A stretch of 64,000 nt of DNA, taken from an uncultured Eubacteriales bacterium (GTDB lineage Bacteria > Bacillota > Clostridia > Oscillospirales > Acutalibacteraceae). Under the pieces are notes generated by a model, which made no database searches, had not been told where the DNA came from, and saw only the letters and a program-made list of their open reading frames with translations. Below, one piece after another: positions 23,248-30,872 of the stretch. The stretch covers positions 186,001 to 250,000 of the forward strand of contig CAKTVV010000001.1 of NCBI GenBank assembly GCA_934630515.1. The letters are read 5' to 3'. Numbering within the stretch: the first letter of the stretch is position 1; every line of letters begins with the position of its first letter. Made by a program: the position numbers and the translations under genes.

Positions 23248-25923
23248 TTGCACAAAGCTATGTGGCTGCGGTTCGACAAGCCCGCAGCAGACACCGACTA
23301 TGACTGGGAGCGGCGCTCGTTCCCCATGGGCAACGGATATATGGGAGTCAACCTGTTCGGCGGTGTATCCACCGAGCGGCTGCAGATCACCGAGAATTCG
23401 CTGGTGACCTGCCCCTCAGAATACATCAAATGGCACTGGTGCTGCGGTCTGGAGAATTTTGCCGAGCTGTACATCGATTTTCCCCACGCCATCGAGCAGA
23501 CCAGCGGCTATGAGCGGGCGCTGTGCCTGAACACCGGCATCGCCACCGTCACCTATCAGCAGGATGGGGTCACCTATACCCGGGAGACCTTCGGCTCCTA
23601 TCCCGACCGGGTATGGGCGCTGCGGCTCACCGCCTCCCGACCCGGGGCGCTGCAATTCCGGCTGCGCCCCTACTCCCCCCACAACCGGGACTGGCTCATG
23701 GCGCCGGGAGACGGACGGGGCAAGCACGGCAAATGCGTCGCCGCCGGCAACACGGTGGTGCAGACCGGCGAATCGGAGCATTACCATGTGCAGTTTGAGG
23801 GGCAGTATACGGTCATTCTGGAGCAGGGCGGCACCTGCACCGCCCAAAACGACGCCCACGGGGAGAACGGCACCCTCACGGTGGAGAACGCCACCAGCGC
23901 CATGATCTTTGTCGCCGTCGGCACCAATTACCGGCTGACGCCGGAGGTATTCTCCCGCCAAGCCCCGGAAAAGCTTCAGGGCTATCCCCATCCCCATGAG
24001 ATGGTGTCTGCCGCCATGGCTGCCGCTATCAAAAAGGGCTACGACGCCGTCAAGGAAAGCCATCTGGCGGATTTCACCGGCTATTTTGACCGGGTGGAGC
24101 TGGATCTGGGCGGCACCCAGCCAACGGTTTCCATGGACACCCTCAAGGAACAGTACCGGCAGGGGGACAAGAACCCCTATCTGGTGGAGCTGCTGTATCA
24201 AATGGGACGGTACGCCATGCTGTGCAGCTCCCGGGAGGGCTGCCTGCCCCCCAATCTGCAGGGGATCTGGAATGTGTTTGAAATCCCGCCGTGGACGGCG
24301 GGGTATTGGTATAATATCAATATCCAAATGAACTACTGGCCGGTGTTCACCGCCAATCTGCCGGAGATGTTCCGCTGCTATGAGCATTTCAACCGGGTGC
24401 GCATGGAGCGCATGGAGCAGATGGCGACGGAGTACATCCAGCGGTTCCTGCCGGAAAATCACACCGAGGGGCAGGGCATGGACGGCTGGATCCTGGGTAC
24501 CGGCAACAGCCCCTACTTCGTCAGCGGCTGCGGCGGCCATTCCGGTCCCGGAACCGGCGGACTGACCACCAAGGCGTATTGGGATTACTACGATTTCACC
24601 CGGGACCAGGAGATCCTGCGGCGGGATGTGTTCCCGGTGCTGCAGGGGATGGCACGGTTCTATACAAAGTTTGCCGAGAAGCAGCCGGACGGCACCTATC
24701 TGTGCAAGATCTCCTCCTCCCCGGAGCAGATGCAAAACGGCAAGGCATACCAGACGATCGGCTGCGCCTTCGACCAGCAGATGATGTACGAAAACAACCG
24801 GGATTTTCTGCGGGCAGCGGAGCTGCTGGGGGACGATCCGCTGGTGGATCAGGCGCTGGTGGCGCTGGTACGGCAGCAGCTCGACCACTACGATCCGGTG
24901 CAGGTGGGGTATTCCGGACAGGTCAAGGAATTCCGGGAGGAGCAATATTACGGCGACATCGGGGAAAAAGGACACCGCCACATCTCCCACATGGTGGGGG
25001 TGGCGCCCGGCACCCAGATCAACGCCCATACCCCCGCCTGGCTGGACGCCGCCGGGGTCTCCATGGAGGGACGGGGCGCCACCCATGTGTGCTGGGGCAA
25101 CGTTCATCGGATGATGGCGTGGGCACGCATCGGCAACGGAGTGAAATGCCAGGAGATCGTGGAGCGGGTGCTGAACGGCAACGTATACCCCAATATGCTG
25201 TCCGGACATAACACCAACGACTGCTTCCAGATCGAGGGCGTGTTCGGTATCACCGCCGCCATCGGGGAGACTCTGCTGCAAAGCCACGAGGAGTGCCTCC
25301 ATCTGCTGCCCGCCCTGCCGCCGGAATGGCCGGACGGCTCGGTGCAGGGGCTGGCGGCCCGGGGACGGTATATCGTGGATCTGCGCTGGGCGGGCGGCTG
25401 TCTGACCGAGGCGACCATACACGCCGGACTGGACGATACCTGCCGGGTGCTGTATCCCACCGTTACCGCAGCCGCCGTCACCGTCACCGCCAGTGCCGGA
25501 CAGCCGGTTCCCCACACAGCCGTGGGACCGGAAATGATCACATTCCCGGTCAAAGCCGGGGAGACCTATCGTCTTGCAGGGCTGCCGCCCTTCGCCCGCA
25601 CCGCCGATCCGGCGCAGCTGACCGTAGACGCCGCCGACTGGCGGGCTGTCCGGCTCTGCTGGACCGAGGCGGAGCCGGGTGCGGCCTATACGGTGTATCG
25701 GGCTATCGAAAGCGCTCCCACCTATGAGACGCTGGCAACGGGGCTGACCGATCGCACGTTCACCGACACCACCAAGGGAGAAAAGCAGGCGACCTATAAG
25801 GTGGTATCTGTCGCCCCGGGAAAGATCCCCAGCTATGGCAAGCTGCACACGGTGATCCCCGCCGGAGAAACGCCCCGGGAGGTCGCCTTCGGCGAAGTCA
25901 CGCACGTTCCGGAGGTGTGGTAA
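23248..25923 (+). CDS. GH95-family glycoside hydrolase (alpha-L-fucosidase/galactosidase type)
   Basis: An 891-residue protein. I place the start at TTG 23248 because GGGAGGG lies 8 bases upstream; the next ATG (23260) would be 20 bases away. GH95 features: N-terminal beta-domain with SFPMGNGYMGVNLFGG, then an (alpha/alpha)6 barrel with CLPPNLQGIWN, NINIQMNYWP near residue 355, SSSPEQ near 490, HISHMVGVAPGTQI, and FQIEGVFG near 659. A C-terminal FN3-like segment (about 790-891) ends the protein. There is no signal peptide, so it probably acts in the cytoplasm on imported oligosaccharides. The usual family FQIDGNFG reads FQIEGVFG, so activity or specificity may differ. Confidence 0.82.
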   Translation: MHKAMWLRFDKPAADTDYDWERRSFPMGNGYMGVNLFGGVSTERLQITENSLVTCPSEYIKWHWCCGLENFAELYIDFPHAIEQTSGYERALCLNTGIATVTYQQDGVTYTRETFGSYPDRVWALRLTASRPGALQFRLRPYSPHNRDWLMAPGDGRGKHGKCVAAGNTVVQTGESEHYHVQFEGQYTVILEQGGTCTAQNDAHGENGTLTVENATSAMIFVAVGTNYRLTPEVFSRQAPEKLQGYPHPHEMVSAAMAAAIKKGYDAVKESHLADFTGYFDRVELDLGGTQPTVSMDTLKEQYRQGDKNPYLVELLYQMGRYAMLCSSREGCLPPNLQGIWNVFEIPPWTAGYWYNINIQMNYWPVFTANLPEMFRCYEHFNRVRMERMEQMATEYIQRFLPENHTEGQGMDGWILGTGNSPYFVSGCGGHSGPGTGGLTTKAYWDYYDFTRDQEILRRDVFPVLQGMARFYTKFAEKQPDGTYLCKISSSPEQMQNGKAYQTIGCAFDQQMMYENNRDFLRAAELLGDDPLVDQALVALVRQQLDHYDPVQVGYSGQVKEFREEQYYGDIGEKGHRHISHMVGVAPGTQINAHTPAWLDAAGVSMEGRGATHVCWGNVHRMMAWARIGNGVKCQEIVERVLNGNVYPNMLSGHNTNDCFQIEGVFGITAAIGETLLQSHEECLHLLPALPPEWPDGSVQGLAARGRYIVDLRWAGGCLTEATIHAGLDDTCRVLYPTVTAAAVTVTASAGQPVPHTAVGPEMITFPVKAGETYRLAGLPPFARTADPAQLTVDAADWRAVRLCWTEAEPGAAYTVYRAIESAPTYETLATGLTDRTFTDTTKGEKQATYKVVSVAPGKIPSYGKLHTVIPAGETPREVAFGEVTHVPEVW

Positions 25924-26037
25924 ACAGCCGCAGCGGCGCTGTAAGCTCCGGGAAATTCGGCATTTTCGGTGCCGCAGTCAAAAACACCGATCTAAAAGCC
26001 GTTTCCCTTGACAGGCTGTATATTTCCGCATAAACGC

Positions 26038-26072
26038 TCCCGCCCCATACCGGGTATGGGGCGGGAAATTTT
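26038..26072 (+). terminator. Terminator of the GH95-like gene
   Basis: A 13-bp perfect stem (TCCCGCCCCATAC with its complement) and 3-base loop are followed by AATTTTG on the plus strand, 115 bases after the stop. Confidence 0.85.
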
Positions 26073-26162
26073 GTCTGCAGCTATGCACAGCTCTTACAGT
26101 ATCGCCGCCGCACGGCTGTCCGGTTCAAGCAGCGGAGGACCGCTGCATTCTCTGCATTTCTG

Positions 26163-26320
26163 TTAGCATCTTTCCGGCTGCTCTCCCTGCATTGATCTTT
26201 CCTGCTGTACTTCCCCTGCATCAGTCTTTTCTGCTGCCGCTTTCCCTGCGCCGACCTTTTCTGCTGCCGCTGCTCCCCGCTTCGGTCTCTCCTGCTGCTC
26301 CCCCACATCGGTCTCTTCTA
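26163..26320 (-). repeat. Degenerate 30-bp minisatellite, about five copies
   Basis: Between two terminators lies a run of imperfect repeats of about 30 bases (core TCTTTTCTGCTGCCGCTTTCC on the plus strand, given in part). On the minus strand it can be read as 10-residue repeats ending in Glu (KVGAGKAAAE, KTDAGEVQQE). The only frame spanning it starts inside the neighbouring terminator hairpin with GTG, so I do not call a gene. The rest of 25924-26399 shows nothing else. Confidence 0.6.
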
Positions 26321-26327
26321 TCAACGC

Positions 26328-26358
26328 AAAAAGGGCGGCGTGTATCCACACGCCGCCC
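26328..26358 (-). terminator. Terminator of the GH26-like/F5-8C operon
   Basis: An 11-bp perfect stem (GGGCGGCGTGT, 26333-26343, with 26348-26358) is followed on the minus strand by five Ts, 40 bases after the stop codon at 26400. Confidence 0.92.
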
Positions 26359-26399
26359 TCTCCTTATGCACTTAGTTCGCCGTCGGCTGCAAGCTCCGC

Positions 26400-29300
26400 T
26401 CAGCCCACCCGGCTCGCCACGCCGGTGGTAGCATCCAGCTCATACTGCACGCCGTCCACCGTTACGGTCTTGCCCTTGATGGGGCCCTCGGTGCCATCCT
26501 CATAGTAGTACAGGTTGCCGTCGGTGTCCTTGATCAGACCGACCTTGTGGGCGAAGCTATAGTCCACGCCGTCGATCACGGAGCCCTTCCCGTAGAAGTT
26601 CGCCAGCACGGTCGAGCCATCCGGCTGCGTCAGTCCCGCAAAGGTCCAGCTCTCATACCGGGCGCCGCCCTTCTTCGGCTGGAAGAAATACTCCAGTCCG
26701 TTCTCCGCCGTCTGGAAGCCCGTCAGCGCCTCCGTCGAGTTGCCCGCAAACAGGTAGGTACCCGCTACCGTCAGATCCTCATGCAGGAACTCGCCGTTAT
26801 AGGTGATCTTCAGATCCTCCTCCGTCAGCGTTACCAGTCCCTCCAGAACCTTACCCTTCAGCATATAGATCTTCTTGCTGCCGCTCTCGTCACGGTAGTC
26901 GATGTTCCACCAATAGGAGGTGTACAGATCGCCGTTGCCGGTCGTGTAATACAGGTTGCCGTCGGCGCCCCGTACCAGACCCTTCTCCGTCACCAGATTG
27001 CCGTCCGCATCGTACAGCTTGTTCAGATACAGACCGACTGCCTTGGTGACCTTTCCGTCGGCGCCGAACGTCAGCGTCGCCGCTCCGATGGTCCGGGTCT
27101 CATTCTCCACCCGGATGCCCATCGCAGGATCAAAGTAGTAGGTCTCGCCATCCACCGTCACAAAGCCGGTGGCATAGCCCAGCTGATACAGCGGGAAGTA
27201 ATACGTTTCTCCCTTGCTGTTGGTATACAGCCCGTACACAAAGCATCCGCCGTTCTCCGGGTCCAGCGCATAGTAGCTGGGGATCTTCGTATCCGGATCC
27301 GTAAACACATACCAGCCCATGCCCTGATACCACTCCTCCTCCGGAGGAATGTACTGGGCTCCGCTGTAGAAATCGAAGAAGTACCGCTCTTTCCCTACAT
27401 ACTGGAAGCCGGTCTTGAACCAGCGTGCGCCCTCTTCATAGTACCGGATGATGCCGCCCGGCATCTTGACCCAGCCCAGCAGCCGGCTGTATTCCACGTT
27501 TTTCCCGTTCACCGTAGCGTACTGGGGATAGAAGTGATAATACAGGCTCGTGTTCGGATCCTCCGGGTTCGGCAGCTCCAGCAGCTCCTGCGTATACAGG
27601 GTGCCGTCCTCGTTATAGTAGTAGGTCAGACCCGTGTCCGGATCGGTATACCAGCCGGTCCGCACCGGACCGGTCTTCGGGATCACCGTCACATCGTTCT
27701 TCACATCGCAGCGGGTGCAATGATGAGACTTGCTGCCGTCCGCGGTCTCCGTCGCCGGCACGTCGATCGTCCATTCCTCTTCCCAGTCATGCCCCAGAGC
27801 AGGCGTGTCTTCCGTAACCAGATCGCCGCATTCTATGCAGATATAGGTCTGCCTGCCCGCTTTGGTGCAGGTCGCTACCCCGTTCGTTTGAGGCACATAG
27901 GTGTGATTGCCGCCGCACACATCCCAGCCGCCAAATTCAGTCTCGTTATCCTTGGCGCCTGCCGTCAGGTGCCGGACGGTAACATTACCGCAATGGGCGC
28001 ACCGGCCGGTCACCGTATAGCCGCCATCCGTCTCCTGCACGATGGTGTAGGAATACGCATGACCGAGCGCCGGCAGCGTCTCCCGCCGCACCCGCTGACA
28101 GCGGCTGCACGCATAGACCGCATAGCCTGCCTCCTCGCAGGTAGCCTCCTGTTGCTCGGTCACCTGCTCCTCGTGCCCCGGCGCCGGGTATATCTCCCGC
28201 CGGACATTGCCGCAGGTGCTGCAAAGATATTCCGTGTATCCGTCCGTCTCACAGGAGACCGCCTCCGCCGCCGTCACCGTTTCGGCATGTCCGAACGCCG
28301 GAAACACCGCCGTATAGGTGTTGCCGCACACCGAGCAGCGATAGCCGGCGGCGCCGTCCTGTACGCAGGTGGCCTCTGTGCGGCCGGTCGCCACATAGTG
28401 ATGTCCCTTGGCGGGGAGCGTCTCCACATATTTTTCGCCGCAGTCGGCGCACTGCTTAATGACCGAGCCGTTGGAGGTGCAGGTCGCCGGCGTCACGGTC
28501 ACGGTGCTGTTATGAGCGGCGTACACCGCCAGCTCGGAGATCCGCACCTGATTTTCAAAGGTCGGGAACACAAAGCCCACATACCGGCCGGTGGCGCTGT
28601 TTTCCAGCGTATACAGGTTGCGCAGCGCCCGCTTCATGCTCGCCCAGCTCTGGGACCAGTCGTATTCCATCACCAGATTGGCGTCGCTGTACAGCGTGGC
28701 GGGATCGTTGCCCACATACACTTTGCCGGCGTACAGGTAGGAGCTCTGCCCGTACCCCTCCAGCTTATACTGCAGCATCTCCTCGGTGGTGGGGACCGTG
28801 CCGATCAGATTGCCGATCTTCCAGGCGGTGATGTCGGTGGTGCTGCCGATGATCAGGGAGCCGATGGTCTTCACGCTGCCCATATCGTAGTACAGCTTGA
28901 TCCCCCGTCCCCATTCCGTATCCGTATTGGAATAGAACACCGTCCGGGTGAGGTTCGCATCGGTGTCGATCCAGCCGCTTGCCACATATGACCAATATCC
29001 GCTGTAGCCCAGACTGTTCTGCGGCACCGGCTCGCTCGCATAGGTGACGCCGTTGAGCGTCAGACTCTGCTGCGTTGCGGAGGTCTTATAGTGCACCGAC
29101 TCATCCAGCCCCTGATATTTGCCGTCGGTCTGCGCCGTGATGCTGCTGCCGCCCACAGCGGTCAGCTGCTTGCCCACCTGCGCACCGCTATACGCCTGCT
29201 TACCCCGGATCAGGCTGGCGTAATTGCAGTCATGGGTATCGGCGCTGCTCTCCGGCAGCTGATCCAGCGACGTAACGGTACGATAGCTGGCGCCGGTGAC

Positions 29301-30872
29301 GCTGGTAACGATCTCCTCCGCCTGATACTCGACGGCGCAGGAACGGAAGCCAGCCATCTCCGCCGCCGTAATCCCCTTGCCGCTCACGTCGTAGGTCTTA
29401 GCCGTGCCGCTGGCGCCGTCGGCACCGGTGTAGAAGGTGATCCTGAAATTCCGGTTCAGGTGCAGCGCCCGCAGCTCAGACAGCGTGAAGCCCAGCGCCT
29501 GCAGCTCCGCCTGAGTGTACACCCGCTCCTCCAGCGCCAGATAGGCGTCGCTGGCATCCTGCGTCCGAAACAGCTGTGCCACGCCCGGCGCCTCCAGCTC
29601 GACATGGCGATAATCCAGAATTTCGGACAGATCCAGCGTGAACGGGCTGTCCATAAACAGCTTGCCGTCGTCGTTGCCCCCGACGGCAAAATCGTTGTCG
29701 ATCAGCGAATAGCTGCCATCGCCCCAGCAGTTGACCCATGCGATGCCCGGCCAATGCTCGATCACATCCTGCAGTAGGTCATACCAGCTGGCCCGGGGGT
29801 CGCTGCCCTGCTGCTTCCAGTTGCCGGAACGGCAGGACAGCTCGGAAAAGCCCATCGGCTTCCCGGCGTGCACATACCAGCCGTAATTGTCGAAAGCATC
29901 CGATTTCAGCGCCCCCAGATCGGTGGAATAGGAATACATGGTGACCGACAGCACATCCACATAATCGTTGCCCGGATACCGGGTGATGGTGTTGCCGGCA
30001 GAGCCGGGGGAATAGGTCACCAGAAAGCCGGTCAGCCCGGCATCGATGAGTGCCTCCACATTCTGCTGGAACACCCGGGTGAACGCCTCATACGCTACCC
30101 GATTGTTTCCGTTAAAGGGCTTGTAGTTCAGCTCGATCCACGGGCGCCATAAGTACGCCTTGACGCCGTAGTCGTCCTCCAGACTTTTCAGTGCGGCGAT
30201 CTCGTTATACATAAACTTCTGCCAGATAGCGTAGACCTCCATATTCCGGTCGGGATTGGTGCGGTCCAGCTCCTGAATGGCATTGGCTACATAGCCGTTG
30301 GAATCCATGGGATACAGACCCAGCCCGCTCGCCCACCGGCCCGCCATGCTGGGTACCTCGGAGTCGGAATGGACCAGCAGCACATTGCCGTTCTCGTAAT
30401 GGGCCTTGAGCTTCCGGTTTGCCGCCGCCACATTGGTGAAATTCAGACTGCTGTTGACGATGGTATAGGTGCCGTCCTCATTCTCCTCCATCTCCGGCTC
30501 GGTGGTGTCCACGATATACCGGTTAGAATACAGCGCCGGCTCCAGACCGTACTCCCGCACGACCTGATTATACACATTGTCGGAGGTGGAAATATCAAAG
30601 GTGCCGGTGAGGAACCGCTCGCTGTCGGACATCACCGCCAGATAAGCGTACAGATTCTTCGCTTCCCGGCTGGCATGAGGATTGATGGGGCCAAGGATGT
30701 TTTGCGCCCGGATGGCGGTCTCCCCCGCCGCATAAGCAGTCTTCCATGTTTCTTCCACGCCGTCCGACCAGTTATCCCAGCCCGGCGCAAACAGAGCGGA
30801 TACCGGCACGGCGCCCGCCAGCAGCAGCAGCGCCAGCGTCCATATCAGGAGCGCTCGAAGGGTCTGCTTCAT
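26400..30872 (-). CDS. Secreted multidomain GH26-like protein with cell-wall-binding repeats
   Basis: A 1490-residue exported protein. Order: signal peptide (residues 1-26, ALLLLAGAVPVSA); a GH26 mannanase-like barrel (about 60-430) with FLTGTFDIS, VLLVHSDSE, LWRPWIEL (candidate acid/base E247) and KPMGFSEL (candidate nucleophile E344); a linker domain; a discoidin/F5-8C-like module (about 550-785) ending VRISELAVYA; about six CxxC-containing repeats of 30-35 residues (CADCGEKYVETLPAKGH, about 795-1060); and C-terminal Tyr/Trp/Gly repeats (GWYTDPDTGLTYYYNEDG) like choline/cell-wall-binding repeats to the end. GH26 enzymes usually have RPxHE; here His is Ile. Role: surface attachment to, and probably cleavage of, a glycan. 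Second gene of a coupled pair. Confidence 0.78.
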   Translation of the reverse strand: MKQTLRALLIWTLALLLLAGAVPVSALFAPGWDNWSDGVEETWKTAYAAGETAIRAQNILGPINPHASREAKNLYAYLAVMSDSERFLTGTFDISTSDNVYNQVVREYGLEPALYSNRYIVDTTEPEMEENEDGTYTIVNSSLNFTNVAAANRKLKAHYENGNVLLVHSDSEVPSMAGRWASGLGLYPMDSNGYVANAIQELDRTNPDRNMEVYAIWQKFMYNEIAALKSLEDDYGVKAYLWRPWIELNYKPFNGNNRVAYEAFTRVFQQNVEALIDAGLTGFLVTYSPGSAGNTITRYPGNDYVDVLSVTMYSYSTDLGALKSDAFDNYGWYVHAGKPMGFSELSCRSGNWKQQGSDPRASWYDLLQDVIEHWPGIAWVNCWGDGSYSLIDNDFAVGGNDDGKLFMDSPFTLDLSEILDYRHVELEAPGVAQLFRTQDASDAYLALEERVYTQAELQALGFTLSELRALHLNRNFRITFYTGADGASGTAKTYDVSGKGITAAEMAGFRSCAVEYQAEEIVTSVTGASYRTVTSLDQLPESSADTHDCNYASLIRGKQAYSGAQVGKQLTAVGGSSITAQTDGKYQGLDESVHYKTSATQQSLTLNGVTYASEPVPQNSLGYSGYWSYVASGWIDTDANLTRTVFYSNTDTEWGRGIKLYYDMGSVKTIGSLIIGSTTDITAWKIGNLIGTVPTTEEMLQYKLEGYGQSSYLYAGKVYVGNDPATLYSDANLVMEYDWSQSWASMKRALRNLYTLENSATGRYVGFVFPTFENQVRISELAVYAAHNSTVTVTPATCTSNGSVIKQCADCGEKYVETLPAKGHHYVATGRTEATCVQDGAAGYRCSVCGNTYTAVFPAFGHAETVTAAEAVSCETDGYTEYLCSTCGNVRREIYPAPGHEEQVTEQQEATCEEAGYAVYACSRCQRVRRETLPALGHAYSYTIVQETDGGYTVTGRCAHCGNVTVRHLTAGAKDNETEFGGWDVCGGNHTYVPQTNGVATCTKAGRQTYICIECGDLVTEDTPALGHDWEEEWTIDVPATETADGSKSHHCTRCDVKNDVTVIPKTGPVRTGWYTDPDTGLTYYYNEDGTLYTQELLELPNPEDPNTSLYYHFYPQYATVNGKNVEYSRLLGWVKMPGGIIRYYEEGARWFKTGFQYVGKERYFFDFYSGAQYIPPEEEWYQGMGWYVFTDPDTKIPSYYALDPENGGCFVYGLYTNSKGETYYFPLYQLGYATGFVTVDGETYYFDPAMGIRVENETRTIGAATLTFGADGKVTKAVGLYLNKLYDADGNLVTEKGLVRGADGNLYYTTGNGDLYTSYWWNIDYRDESGSKKIYMLKGKVLEGLVTLTEEDLKITYNGEFLHEDLTVAGTYLFAGNSTEALTGFQTAENGLEYFFQPKKGGARYESWTFAGLTQPDGSTVLANFYGKGSVIDGVDYSFAHKVGLIKDTDGNLYYYEDGTEGPIKGKTVTVDGVQYELDATTGVASRVG

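Noticed and set aside
26163..26320. CRISPR array
   Set aside because: The 30-base units are contiguous and degenerate with no spacers, and there are no cas genes.
26163..26351. 62-codon gene covering the minisatellite
   Set aside because: Its only start is a GTG inside the terminator hairpin of the upstream operon.
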